Part shown: positions 1-9,719 of the stretch, one piece after another | How the letters are laid out: every line of letters starts with the position of its first letter | Numbering within the stretch: position 1 is the first letter of the stretch | Source of the DNA: Blepharisma japonicum | Taxonomy: Eukaryota > Ciliophora > Heterotrichea > Heterotrichida > Blepharismidae | Direction of reading: 5' to 3' | DNA: 64,000 nt | NCBI GenBank assembly: GCA_949751835.1 | Contig: CATKHK010000041.1 | Coordinates: 1 to 64,000 of the forward strand | Notes under the pieces: model-generated | Told to the model about the DNA's origin: nothing | The model's input: only the letters and a program-made list of their open reading frames with translations | The model's database searches: none | Made by a program: the position numbers and the translations under genes

Positions 1-592
1 CTCTTAAGAAATCATAAACATGTGGAACCTCTGATGACATATAAAGACTGTAATTGATTTTACTCCCATTATGAGGCACATCAAAAGTCAATGACAAAGC
101 TACATGACGTGTATAGGTGCTATTATTAATGTATTTTTGTATAATCTCGCCATCTGTCTTAGAAATCAAAAAAGTAGGGATAAAAATGTTCCCAGCAGAC
201 CCATTATCAATCATAATTACGTTTTCAGGGTTTTCATCTTTATTATCAACTACTATAAGAGCTCTTGCACCGATGTCTTGGGCATGTCTAGCTTTTACAC
301 TAAAATAGCAAGATCCTCGGTTTACAAGGAGAATTGGGGTGTTGATTTGGTCTGGATCATCAGTTCAGTCAAATGGATCCATGCGCTCACAAGCGTCAGA
401 TTGGGACGCTCGGTAAAATACACGACCAACTATGACTGACCCATAGGGAGGATTTCCGAAGTTTGCCAAAGAATTTCTGATTTCTCCGTGGGAGTATCTG
501 TTTTGCATCTCAAGCCTTAGCGCATCAGGAGAATAAACATACATTCTAGCAATGGCTAAGCCGAGAAAACATAGAAGGAGAAGTTTGGACAT
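1..592 (-). CDS. PA-domain, vacuolar-sorting-receptor-like protein (C-terminal end outside window)
   Basis: Read from the ATG at 592 through one in-frame TGA (365-367, Trp) and off the window edge, this gives 197 residues. Residues 3-16 are a hydrophobic signal peptide. The rest resembles the protease-associated domain of plant-type vacuolar sorting receptors: a run ending SLANFGNPPYG, then VNRGSCYFSVKARHAQ and ALIVVDNKDE, in the order seen in those receptors. Such receptors sort soluble cargo to lysosome-like compartments. That role is inferred from the family; the transmembrane and EGF parts that would decide it lie outside the window. A membrane-anchored PA/RING protein or a secreted protease with a PA domain remain possible. 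Confidence 0.72.
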
Positions 593-1045
593 AAATTAAT
601 TTTATAATGATAAATGTTAAATAAAAGAATAAAGCTTGATTCAAAGAGAAGAGGAAAGACATAGAATGGAATAAAAATGAGGATAAGTGAGAACTTAAAG
701 GATTGGATTGAGAAAAAGCTGCAGAATGACAAATTTGAATGTGTAGAGGAATTAAAAATGAAAGATTATTTATGAGTTAAATTGAATTGCCTTTGATAAT
801 TGTTTTGATAATTGTTGAATGGAAATATTTGGATAATTTGAAATTATTAGAAATGAAAAATTATATATAATATATAATATAAATAGCAAAAATACTCTTA
901 TCAACCTAAATGGCAATTTCTCTTTACTGGTATAAAGATCTTTAAGTTTAGCGTATCAAATTTTCTTTTATATTGGGGAAATGAAAAATATATAATCTCC
1001 CCAATTCTTATACAGAAGATATAAAAAGCTGTTATTTAAAACTTA
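593..1045. other. Intergenic, with one small open frame
   Basis: AT-rich spacer between two minus-strand genes. The only coding-like element is the 40-codon frame at 677-799, listed separately. No RNA gene or repeat seen. Confidence 0.6.
677..799 (+). CDS. Possible 40-residue small protein
   Basis: ATG at 677, stop TAA at 797-799, with two TGA codons read as Trp. The product is charged and amphipathic (MRISENLKDWIEKKL at the start). A TAG lies in frame just upstream, so the start is fixed if the frame is used. I do not recognise it. It could be a real micro-ORF, a relic, or chance; a 40-codon frame is not rare when only TAA and TAG stop. Confidence 0.2.
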
Positions 1046-2467
1046 CTAGTGATTTCTGATTTCTAATATTCGGTTATATTTTGCTAAAAGTCCACTTCTT
1101 ATCGGCGCACTCAGCTGCAAAAACTCAGCCTTTAATCCTATCGCTAAATCCACCAATGAGGTATCCAGCGACTCCACAGGATTTTCAGTAATAATTACTG
1201 ACGTTCCTTTTTTTGCCGCAATCTTAGCAGAATCCACAATATCAGTGACCAAATTAGTATAATTAATCGACAACAAATGCGGGGCAAATGATGCTGCCTT
1301 GCTTTCTTCCCCTTGCTCAGGATCCATCAGTTCTTTTACCTTTAAATGGGTTTTGCATGCTCTAAAGGCAGAAATTCTTTTATTATTAACAAGTCTGCCC
1401 TGCAAGTTCTTATAAGCATTGATATCTTCACTATAAAATGGGTCTTGCAGAAATCCAATATTTGGCTTATCATTCAGCATTTTCAAATAAAATTCAGTCA
1501 ATTGGTTCATGTCTGGCGGATTTTTTTGTCCTTCCATTTCATATTTATTGGTGTCTCTATTATAAAAATCATCAGCATTACAATCAATTCCTATCAAATA
1601 GTCTTCCCCCATTGCAAAACCTGACTGATTTACGCAGTCTTCACATAGTTTTAAGCAGTCATTAATCAGGTCATTATTTGGGATAAATCCACATTGGAAC
1701 TGTTTTAATCCTTGTTCTCCTCCTTTTCCAGCTACCAAAAGTCTTCTCATTGTGTCATATAATTTTTTGCAGGCTTCATATTGCTGCTGAGGCGCTCTGC
1801 TTTCATTTCTAGTCTCATATAAGAAAAACCGTGAAAATTTGACCTTGGAGTTGACTTGCTTGCCTGTGTAAAGCAAAGGGATCATTAATTTTGGCAATGG
1901 GGAGCCTTCCCATTCCCTCCTTGTCAATTTTTCAAAAATATGCTGGTATAAAGGAACTTTTTTAAAATAAGCTGCAGCAACTGCACAGGCAAAACTTAAG
2001 CTGACACTGATATTGGCACCTAGTCCTTGTTCTTTTGCAATTAAACTGTCAATTTTTCTTTGATTTGTGACGTCTTGCTCTCTAAGGACATCTCTAAGGG
2101 ATTCTGCAGACCTGGCTGCTGTCAACATTCCTTTGCCTTCCCATCTATCTCCATCTAATAAATAAGAAGCTTCATCTATCCCAGGAGAAAACGCAAAGGC
2201 AGGAGCCCAATACCGTTGCCCTTTGCTTTCACACTCAATTGACACTTCTACAGTAGGCCTAGTTTCCAATAATAATTCCCTAGCTCTTATGTCAGTTATA
2301 AGAGGAGGATCTTCTGAAAGCTCTGCAAAAAATCCAGCTAAAAATGTATAAGGATTAGTCGGCATATTTCTAGCAACCTCATTAACACCTTGCGATATTA
2401 TTTCTTCAATTTTGAACCTTGAAATGTACTCTCTGAGCTCTCTTGTTATTAAAGGAGAATCTGCCAT
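1046..2467 (-). CDS. Enolase-like protein (ENO4-type), probably catalytically dead
   Basis: A 473-residue protein with the enolase fold signature: an N-terminal segment, GANISVSLSFACAVAAA, IGIDCNADDFY, and a C-terminal SAPIRSGLLAKYNRILEI matching the enolase end. It is about 40 residues longer than glycolytic enolase. Key catalytic positions are changed. The His-bearing GGSHAGN region is absent. The metal Glu of EDPF is Gln (LQDPF). The Asp-Asp metal site is not kept. The SHRSGE loop is TENPVE. The C-terminal active-site Lys of the QIKTGAP motif is Gln. One metal Asp (IGIDC) remains. By family knowledge this resembles vertebrate ENO4, a flagellar enolase-like protein, so a structural role in the ciliary or cortical cytoskeleton is a reasonable inference, not shown. 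Ends in TAA. Confidence 0.8.
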   Translation of the reverse strand: MADSPLITRELREYISRFKIEEIISQGVNEVARNMPTNPYTFLAGFFAELSEDPPLITDIRARELLLETRPTVEVSIECESKGQRYWAPAFAFSPGIDEASYLLDGDRWEGKGMLTAARSAESLRDVLREQDVTNQRKIDSLIAKEQGLGANISVSLSFACAVAAAYFKKVPLYQHIFEKLTRREWEGSPLPKLMIPLLYTGKQVNSKVKFSRFFLYETRNESRAPQQQYEACKKLYDTMRRLLVAGKGGEQGLKQFQCGFIPNNDLINDCLKLCEDCVNQSGFAMGEDYLIGIDCNADDFYNRDTNKYEMEGQKNPPDMNQLTEFYLKMLNDKPNIGFLQDPFYSEDINAYKNLQGRLVNNKRISAFRACKTHLKVKELMDPEQGEESKAASFAPHLLSINYTNLVTDIVDSAKIAAKKGTSVIITENPVESLDTSLVDLAIGLKAEFLQLSAPIRSGLLAKYNRILEIRNH

Positions 2468-2604
2468 TATTAATTTTTATTATTTTCTGTATAATAATCA
2501 ATTCAAGCTGATTTTGTAATATCAGAAAAACTGGATGAATTTTTCATTGCGCACCATTTAAGCTTAACGAAATTTATTCAAATTTAAGCAAGATATTTAT
2601 AAAA

Positions 2605-3453
2605 ATGTTCTGGGAAGCCCCAACTTGTGTAATTTGTCTCACCGAGCTTTATAATAATCTTTCAGCAGCTCCTTGCGGACATGTTTTTCACTCAGAATGC
2701 ATTGAAAAATGTCTTTTCAGCCAATGCAAAAATTGCCCTCTCTGCCGGTCTCGTGTAGTCCCAAGCAAACTGGTGCCTTTATCTTTCAATTTGACTGCAA
2801 AAGAGCAGCCTACAAAGGTCTTAGGACTTTCTGAAGAGGAATCTAAAAATTTATTGACACTTCAAAATTTAGCTGTGGAAGCTCAAAATGAGAAGAAAAT
2901 ATTGGAAAAAAGGCTTAAAGAAGCAGAAGGAATGGTTATGGAAAAGTCAGAAAGTATTGCAGCTTTGCAAAAGATAGTAGAAGATGAAAGGCATAATTGT
3001 GGGAAATATCAAAAAAAGTATGAGGAATCTTTAAAAGAAGTCAGTCATAGCCAATATGAAATCCAAAAATATTCAGGACTATTTACAAATGCTCATAAAA
3101 AACTAAAAGAGCTCGAAAGTAAAGCTACTCAGTTAGAAAGTTTATCGAAATTAGTAGAAGAGCTTGAAAAACAGTCCGCATTAGCGTGGGCTGAGCATGC
3201 CAAAGAAAATTTATCAATTGAGCAGCAAGCTGTGCAGTTTTATAATGCACTGCTTATTACTTCCAACTCATTAAAAAACTCAGAAAAACAAATAAAAGAG
3301 CTGAAGGCTTGCAATGAGGAATACATTCAGCAGCAATCACAAGTTAAGCGGCAAGCCGCTGCTTTTAAGAAAGAAGCTGAAAGTCTTAAAAAAATATTAG
3401 CTGACTTAGAAAGCAAAACAAATACAAGTAGCTTAAAAGTAAAGATAATTTAG
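2605..3453 (+). CDS. RING-H2 / coiled-coil protein, TRAIP-like E3 ubiquitin ligase
   Basis: 282 residues. An N-terminal RING has ligands C8, C11, C24, H26, H29, C32, C44 and C47, the C3H2C3 pattern. From about residue 75 to the end it is Lys/Glu-rich coiled coil. That order, RING at the extreme N-terminus followed by long coiled coil, is the layout of TRAIP, a nuclear E3 acting at stalled replication forks. The RING supports E2 binding and ubiquitin ligase activity; the TRAIP assignment rests on layout and is less sure. It is divergent from the enolase-like gene, with 137 bp between starts. Stop TAG. Confidence 0.7.
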   Translation: MFWEAPTCVICLTELYNNLSAAPCGHVFHSECIEKCLFSQCKNCPLCRSRVVPSKLVPLSFNLTAKEQPTKVLGLSEEESKNLLTLQNLAVEAQNEKKILEKRLKEAEGMVMEKSESIAALQKIVEDERHNCGKYQKKYEESLKEVSHSQYEIQKYSGLFTNAHKKLKELESKATQLESLSKLVEELEKQSALAWAEHAKENLSIEQQAVQFYNALLITSNSLKNSEKQIKELKACNEEYIQQQSQVKRQAAAFKKEAESLKKILADLESKTNTSSLKVKII

Positions 3454-3653
3454 AGAAATTCACAAGACGTGATACATAATACTTTTAATGCAAATTTTAG
3501 CTTCCCAGTCACATTTCAAGACGCAAAACAACCAAAAAAAGCGCTGAGCTTATTATCTAATAGGTCTAATGTGTAACTATAAATAGTGGAATTAAATTAC
3601 TCTGAAAATGAATTAATTTACTATAAAAATTTGTAAAAATTAAATAATTCAGT

Positions 3654-4439
3654 TTATTCTTTCACCTGCACATCAGCTTTTATTTTACCAGAACTCTGGT
3701 TTCTTATTGGCAAAAGCCACATAAATCCGAATTTTCCTCCAAAAACTTCTTCAAAGCACTCCTTAGGGTCTCTTATTGCAATTTCTGATTTTTTCAGTAT
3801 ATCAATCCCAGACGTATTATTAGCAATACAACTTATCTGGTCATGCAGCATAACCCCAGCAAACAAGCTGAAAAATAATGTAAAAATAAAAACTACTATC
3901 CCAATGACTATATCAAATGAAGTTTCTGAGCTCTCTTTATTGCACAAATTCGTCTCATCATGCCAAAAACAATAAGTTGCTCTTAAAAAGAAAACAATAA
4001 ATGTAAATAAGCAGCAAATCAGAACGTAAAATAAAAATAATATAAAATGCTTCTGGTTATAAAGTCCAACACAGTTATTCACTCAAGAGCAATGATGATC
4101 CATTTTTAAAATGCACCTTCCACAGGTCGAACAATGATGCGTGCGAGGACTTTTGAAGCATTGACATTTCGTGCATGTCTCAGTCTGAGGATTTAGACTT
4201 TTTTCCATGGCTGAATCCTTAGAAATTGAGCCAGGGTCTGTCAGTAAAGTCCTCAAGTGACATATAGAAGCCATTATAAGAAAAAATGAATAAATATTGC
4301 ACCACAAAGAAGGGTCAATAAAATTTTCGTTTCCAAGAGGAAATATTGCAATAATTTTGATAGCCCAGCTAACTCCAAATAAAATTAAATAAGTGCAACA
4401 GGCGCAGATCAACCCTTCTAAGTCTTTGTTCAGCCACAT
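3654..4439 (-). CDS. DHHC palmitoyltransferase
   Basis: 261 residues, S-acylating cysteines on membrane proteins. Two hydrophobic segments (about 10-33 and 47-66) precede the Cys-rich domain (C89 to C106), then DHHC at 114-117, then two more segments (about 131-155 and 176-199): the standard four-TM layout. The residue after DHHCS is encoded by TGA, and the family has an invariant Trp there (DHHCPWVNNCVG), one of the best proofs of TGA = Trp in this window. The motif reads DHHCSWVNNCVG, with Ser for the usual Pro. The gene ends in TAA. Confidence 0.93.
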
Positions 4440-5068
4440 TTTTGGAGATATAATGGCTATTTTTGTTCATTATAATTGGTGACGAACTATAAATGGATTT
4501 AAATTTTTTAATTGGAAACCTATTCATTTGAGCCATTAGGGGTGATTAATTATGCAACAAATTTTAATAAATAGGTAGGAAAATCAGTGTGGAGTTTTTT
4601 TAAAAATTAAATAGATAATTCAATTTTTATTATTTTTTATCTGCAGTGTTGAACAATCAAATGAGCTTCTAAAAAACCTAATAGAAGTTTATTTGAGATA
4701 ATACTCAACGTGATAATGATTTATTTTAGGATCTACATATTTCTCTTTTTGAAGTTATTTCTGTAATAACTCTCCATTTTCTTTATAGATTTAAAGTATT
4801 TTTTGATTTAAAAATACAAGAAATATTATTAGCTGTGCTCAAGCTATTATCTATTAGAAGCACAACTAATACATCCCAAACCGCAACAAAAACTAAACAT
4901 TTCCTATCAACTATAAAACATTTATTTCTAAACTCCTGATGTCAACTGATATTTCTTATTTCTAATACCCAGCGCATCGCCTTCTTTTTCCCTTATCGGA
5001 CCTGGTCAGTTTTATTCCATAAATTTTAATAACAAAAATATTTAATAAAAATTTCTGTTCACCGACTA
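4440..5068. other. Intergenic spacer
   Basis: About 630 bp between divergent genes. AT-rich, with no frame, RNA or repeat I can support. A short, more GC-balanced patch at about 4970-5010 weakly resembles the 3' end of the enolase-like gene (see rejected items). Confidence 0.6.
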
Positions 5069-6307
5069 ATGAGTCTGAACAATAGTTTGAATTTGAAAAT
5101 CCAGCGTGGAGAAGAGATCAGAAAAATTCATCACCTTCCTCAAACATGGGCTGACCTTCAAGGAGCCCTCCTCGATCTATATGGGAGTACTGACTTCCAA
5201 ATCACTTATATAGATGATGAAGGTGATCAACTTCTGATCTCAAATGACGAAGAATTGGCTGATGCCTATGAGTTTGCTAAAGGGAAATTCAGCCTAAAGC
5301 TTATCATTAAAGAAAAAGAACAAGCACAAGTGGCGCCAGAACCCCAACAAATTCCAGTTGAAGAAAATATAGAAGAATCCCAAAGTGAAAGCTCTGATGA
5401 AGATGAAAAAGAGGAGAGCTATGAAGAGGTACCTATGGGGCAAGTATTCGACATGATCAAAAACCATCCTCTAGCTCAACAATTCTGCCAAAATTTTTGC
5501 CCACAGCAAGCTACCTGCGACAGCTGCAATAAAACAATAGAAGGTTTACGCTACAAGTGTTCAGTGTGCCCTAATTTTGACTTCTGCGAAGAATGTGAAG
5601 CTACTCAAGCACATCCTCATCCATTTATCAAAATTCCTAATGAAGCTCCTCAGTTCCCTATGCAATTTCCACCTTCTCAATTTCCAGGTTTCCCTCCACA
5701 TTTCCCAGGACACCCTCCTCCTTTTGCAGGGCCTCCTCATTTTCGAGGGCATCCTTCTCATTTTCGAGGGCATCCAGGGCACCCTCCTCATTTCCCAATG
5801 CACCCTCCTCCTCCATTTGTCAACTTTATCAATCAATTCGCCCAGAATTTCAAAAAGCCTAAAAAATTCCACTTGACTATAATAGAGCACCTTATGAAGA
5901 AAAACCAAGAAGTTTGCCCTGGAGATGTTATCCAAGCAGGATGGACAATTAGAAATACAGGGACTGAAGACTGGCCTGAAGGGACAAAAGTGGTTTTTGC
6001 TAAAGGGTCATTGAATCCTCTTGAAGAAATTATATTGCCAAGGATCCCTGCAGGGCAGCAGCAAGATGTGATTATTGAGTTTATAACTCCTATGGAGCTA
6101 GGAAAACAAAAAGGAGTTTGGAAGCTTCAAGTTGGGGAAAAAAGGTTTGGGAGATTACCTATCACTGTGAAAGCTGTGGCGACAGAAACTTTTGAAGAGA
6201 AAATTGCACATTTGGTGGCTATGGGGTTTAGCGAAGAAGAAGCAAGAAGAGGCTTAGAAGCGGCAAAAGGAGATCTGAATCAAGCAGTCTCAAAGATATT
6301 TGCGTAA
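5069..6307 (+). CDS. NBR1: NBR1-like selective autophagy receptor (PB1-ZZ-FW-UBA)
   Basis: 412 residues with the full NBR1 domain order. PB1, residues 5-82, mediates oligomerisation. The ZZ zinc finger, 147-188, is rich in Cys pairs (CDSC, CSVC, CEEC). The four-tryptophan FW domain, 275-367, has W292, W302 and W351. A UBA domain occupies 374-412 and binds ubiquitin. A candidate LC3/Atg8-interacting motif lies in an acidic stretch at Y118-E-E-V121; this is inference. The linker at 191-252 is a His/Pro/Phe/Gly low-complexity tract with tandem HFRGHPS and HFRGHPG units. The family links ubiquitinated cargo to autophagosomes. Start is the only plausible ATG; stop TAA. Confidence 0.93.
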   Translation: MSLNNSLNLKIQRGEEIRKIHHLPQTWADLQGALLDLYGSTDFQITYIDDEGDQLLISNDEELADAYEFAKGKFSLKLIIKEKEQAQVAPEPQQIPVEENIEESQSESSDEDEKEESYEEVPMGQVFDMIKNHPLAQQFCQNFCPQQATCDSCNKTIEGLRYKCSVCPNFDFCEECEATQAHPHPFIKIPNEAPQFPMQFPPSQFPGFPPHFPGHPPPFAGPPHFRGHPSHFRGHPGHPPHFPMHPPPPFVNFINQFAQNFKKPKKFHLTIIEHLMKKNQEVCPGDVIQAGWTIRNTGTEDWPEGTKVVFAKGSLNPLEEIILPRIPAGQQQDVIIEFITPMELGKQKGVWKLQVGEKRFGRLPITVKAVATETFEEKIAHLVAMGFSEEEARRGLEAAKGDLNQAVSKIFA

Positions 6308-6401
6308 GGCTAATTAAGCTTTTCTTTTAATTTTTACTTAATATTCTATAACCAGGAGATTTGTATAAAAATTAAAGTTCTATAACTTATATCCTTTTAT
6401 T

Positions 6402-7043
6402 ATGTCAGTATATGGAGGATTTGCAACTAGAGCTCAAGAGTCAGCTTATAACGGTCTATTGTCAAGTTTAATTGACCTTTTGCATCTTCACGCAATTTCT
6501 TATATCAAAAACTGTACTATCTATCTAGTGCCCTTAGATTTCTCAATGTGATCAGAGAAATTTTCAAGGATTCATAAGACCATGGCAAGTCTAGAAACTC
6601 AAAAATATCAGCCACCTAAATTTTCACTACTAACCCAGCCCTTAGCTGACCTTATACTGCCAAAAATTAATATCAGCAGAAACTCAAAAGAATCAAGTAA
6701 ACGAGTTACAAGGGAAAACAGCGGATATTATAAGTTTGATGATAACAAGACAAATATTGATAGCACTCCAGGCAGCAGAAGATACCAAAATTTCAGCATT
6801 TCACAGGATATTGATATGATGCTTATGCAAGAAAACTTCACAATTGAAGAAAAAACTCCTAGAGAGACAAGGGCAAAGCAAAGGAAAAAAGTTTCAATAG
6901 AAAATGGGAGAAATTGAAGTAATACAGCAAGGTCTTTTTATAAATCACCAGATAAAAAACCAATAGGCTCTAAGTTAATACAGAAATATCAAGATGAAGC
7001 TTTGATGCGAATTCTTAAGGATTTATCATCTTCAGATGGATAG
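6402..7043 (+). CDS. Uncharacterised 213-residue protein
   Basis: With TGA as Trp (6549-6551 and 6915-6917) the frame runs from ATG 6402 to TAG 7041-7043. It starts MSVYGGFATRAQESAYNGLL, predicted helical and hydrophobic up to about residue 48. A Ser/Lys-rich, basic, disordered remainder includes SPDKKPIGSKLIQKYQDEAL near the end. A standard-code reading would start at the internal ATG at 6582 and lose 60 residues. I do not recognise the family. It lies in the same direction as the NBR1-like gene, 94 bp downstream, and as the next gene. Confidence 0.7.
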
Positions 7044-7285
7044 TGCTGCATTAATTGATTTTAATTGTAATAAACCTCGACTATTCAAGTGTGAAAAGAT
7101 TTCAATTGATAAATGCTAACGATAATTATTTTAGATTATTTATATCTTATCTTTTATAGGCAAAATTGTTATTAAGCCAATGTCTTATTACATTAATATT
7201 ATCCTAATGCAAAAAAACATTAATTTAGATTAACGATTTATTATATCTATTAGTATGGATTTATTACTTCATAATTTAAAACAAA

Positions 7286-7879
7286 ATGTCCGTTAAAGCA
7301 GCGATGTTCCTAACTTTCGTTTTCTCTGTCTTTTCCATTGAAACTAAGACTCAAGGTGTAATGGACACCCAGTTCTTACAAGCAATCAAATATGACCCTG
7401 CTGTTGAGATCGCTAAATTCGTTAATGGCGAGGAGAGCTTTAATGGAGTCAATTCAAGATTCTATTATTGGAAGAACACTGGTATAATAACTCCTGAGGA
7501 ATATGAACAAGCAATCATTGATATAGATGCAGCTTATGTAGAAAAGTACGGAAAAGCCCCAGATACTGACTTGCCAGAAAGTTATATAAATCAAAAAGCA
7601 TCTTCAACTGCCTTCCTCCAAGACCTAGGTGACGACATCATTGACGAAATGTACACAGATGTCCAAAACGGTGATGCTACAATTGCTCAAGCAGAAGCTC
7701 AGCTTCCATTTTTGCTTGAAAAGGGCTACATTTCTCGAGAGCAGTATGACAAAGCCAATATCGATTTTAAGCAGCTTGCAGATGAACTTGCCAAAGATGT
7801 TACCTTGTTCCTTGAAACCAAAGAACTTGCTCCAAGTGATAACTTCCAAGGAATGGAAATGATAGAAATGAGTGACTAA
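7286..7879 (+). CDS. Uncharacterised secreted acidic protein
   Basis: 197 residues. The N-terminus (SVKAAMFLTFVFSVFSIET) looks like a cleavable signal peptide. The mature part is acidic and helix-prone, with two similar segments: a KNTGIITPEEYEQAIIDID stretch and a later EKGYISREQYDKANIDF stretch. This suggests an internal duplication of a roughly 30-residue helical unit. No cysteine remains in the mature protein. Candidate roles are a secretory-granule (pigment or cortical granule) or lumenal protein, but this is inference from composition only. Stop TAA. Confidence 0.65.
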   Translation: MSVKAAMFLTFVFSVFSIETKTQGVMDTQFLQAIKYDPAVEIAKFVNGEESFNGVNSRFYYWKNTGIITPEEYEQAIIDIDAAYVEKYGKAPDTDLPESYINQKASSTAFLQDLGDDIIDEMYTDVQNGDATIAQAEAQLPFLLEKGYISREQYDKANIDFKQLADELAKDVTLFLETKELAPSDNFQGMEMIEMSD

Positions 7880-7913
7880 GATAATTAAGCATTTTCCTAA
7901 TATTTTTTCATAA

Positions 7914-9290
7914 ATGGGTTCAGCATGCTGTGGACGAAATTATGAAGGTAGCTTATAATCAGGTAACGAACGGATGCTGCTTAAGAGGAAACGAGGCTCC
8001 AGCGAGGACATCTCAACGCTCCTATCACCACCTCCAGAACTAACAAAAAACTACATAGGACTTCCAAACCGCTTCGAACATCAAGGAAGCGCATCTATCT
8101 GTGTCGGCCTGGCAGGAATCGAAAATCTAGGAAACACTTGCTACATAAGCTCAGCATTACAATGCATTTTGAACACCCAACCACTTATTGACTACTTTCT
8201 TGCAGGAGTCCATGAAGATGAAATTAATCCAAAATTCAGTGGTGAGCTTACAAGAAGCTTTGTAGAGCTAGCTAAAGCCCAATGGCTGAGCGAATATGAA
8301 AGTATAGTCCCAAGGTACTTAATTAATTTGGTATGAGAAACTGCAGCACAGTTTGAGACCGGAAAACAAAACGATTGTCATGAATTTCTTTCGTATTTTT
8401 TGGATCAGATTCACGAAGAGCTTAATAGAGTGGCCAGGCCAGGGACTCCAAGTGTAATTGAAAATAATGGAGAAAAAGATGAAAGACAGGCTGCAAAAGC
8501 CTGGCATGAGTATCTGTCTTATAACTGCTCAGTTATTGTAGACCTATTTCAAGGACAGTTGAAATCGACGCTGAAATGTAGCGAGTGCGGGCTTATTTCA
8601 GCGACTTTTGATGTGTTTATGTATCTAAGCGTCCCGATTGCCAAAAAATCATGCACGCTCGAAGACTGTTTGGTTGAGTTTACGAAGGAAGAAATTTTAG
8701 ATGGACCTGAAAAATGGTTCTGTCCTTGCTGCAACCAAAAATGCAAGGCGACCAAGAAGTTTGATTTGTGGAAGCTGCCACCAGTTTTAATTATCCACCT
8801 TAAAAGGTTCAAATATAATAAATGCGAAATTTCGAAGCTGGAATCATTTGTAAAATACCCCACTGCAAATCTTAATCTGACGAAATATATATTGTCAAAC
8901 CAAAAGGAGCCTCCAAATTATGATCTTTTTGGAACAATTAATCATGCAGGGACGAATCAAAATGGTCATTATACAGCTACGTGCAAAAATAAGCATGATC
9001 AAAAATGGTATCATTATGATGATGAAAAAACGAAAAGAGTTAATTTAGAAGAAACTGTAACGAGGAACGCTTATGTGCTTTTTTATTTCAAAAATTCAAT
9101 AGATCAATTTTTCACTCAGTCTTCAAGACTTCCTGAGTATTGGCCACATATCCTGAGCAAGGATATCACTGTAAATAACACTGAAAACGAAGAGCAGAGG
9201 TCTTCAGGAATGGCGACAGATTTTCCAAATCAGACAGCTGAGCTTGGAAGTTTTACTACAATAGATAATACATTTGATAACAATATATAA
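7914..9290 (+). CDS. Ubiquitin-specific protease (USP), likely myristoylated
   Basis: Coding sequence is join(7914..7947, 7963..9290), 453 residues. It removes ubiquitin from substrates. The Cys box GIENLGNTCYISSALQC has catalytic C71, the His box HAGTNQNGHYTATC has H347, and QNDCHEF replaces the QQD box. The structural zinc site is CSEC (217/220) with CPCC (265-268). TGA at 8334-8336 encodes Trp. A 15-nt intron sits after codon 11. The first exon supplies the N-terminus MGSACCGRNYEG: Gly2 followed by Cys5-Cys6 is a good N-myristoylation/palmitoylation signal, so membrane attachment is inferred. Without the intron the gene would start at the internal ATG 7974 and lose this anchor. Closest layout is a compact USP4/UBP8-type catalytic core. 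Confidence 0.9.
7948..7962 (+). other. 15-nt spliceosomal intron (USP gene)
   Basis: GTAGCTTATAATCAG. Removal joins the MGSACC exon in frame to the USP body. It contains an in-frame TAA in the upstream frame, so translation without splicing would end early. Confidence 0.8.
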
Positions 9291-9458
9291 TTATAGATTT
9301 CAAAAGTAATTCTCTATATTACATATCATAACGGAATATTTTCATATTAATCTTAATTTTTAAAGTATCCCCAACAAATTCAATACAAATCCTTCCCTTA
9401 TTTTCTCTCAGAACTCATAAGACTTATAAATGTCCCTTAACAAAAAACTAAAAATGGT

Positions 9459-9467
9459 TATATAAAA
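9459..9467 (+). promoter_or_regulatory. TATA box of the U2 snRNA gene
   Basis: TATATAAAA begins exactly 30 bp before the inferred first nucleotide of U2 (9489). Position and sequence fit a core promoter. No clear proximal sequence element could be defined by eye. Confidence 0.55.
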
Positions 9468-9488
9468 CTACCCAGAGGTGCCAACATC

Positions 9489-9677
9489 ATACCTTCTCGG
9501 CCTTTTGGCTAAGATCAAGTGTAGTATCTGTTCTTATCAGTGTGAAAACTGGTATCCACCCTACTGGGTGGCGTTTTTCACATCAATTTTTTATTGGGAG
9601 CGAGGTATCCCCAGCTTGCTGGGACCTTGCAGCGGGTTGCCCTTGTATTGCACTTACATCAAGGAGCGGCCCACCCC
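9489..9677 (+). ncRNA. U2 spliceosomal snRNA
   Basis: The 5' part is nearly identical to U2 of other eukaryotes: CTTCTCGGCCTTTTGGCTAA, forming stem-loop I, then GATCAAGTGTAGTATCTG with the branch-point-pairing GTAGTA at 9521-9526. Stem IIa pairs GTGAAAA with TTTTTCAC, and stem IIb pairs CCACCC with GGGTGG around TACT. An Sm site AATTTTTTATTG lies at 9585-9596. A stem III helix (CCCAG/CTGGG) follows, then a stem IV helix built on CCTTGTA/ACATCAAGG. The end at about 9677 is set by analogy with CACC ends and is uncertain by a few bases. U2 pairs with intron branch points; here it must serve 15-17-nt introns. Confidence 0.96.
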
Positions 9678-9719
9678 ATTTTTAAAAACCCAACTGAATA
9701 ATTCCTATTTAATTTAATT

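Noticed and set aside
4945-5010. Weak similarity to the 3' end of the enolase-like gene (PIR...LGIRN on the minus strand)
   Set aside because: About 60 bases with many mismatches and no continuation upstream; could be chance.
9678-9683. Pol III transcription of U2 because of TATA and terminal T run
   Set aside because: T5 and T6 runs inside the RNA would end Pol III transcription early; kept only as a question in the findings.
9489-9717. 79-codon open frame over the U2 gene
   Set aside because: Its sequence is U2 snRNA with all secondary-structure elements; the frame is incidental.
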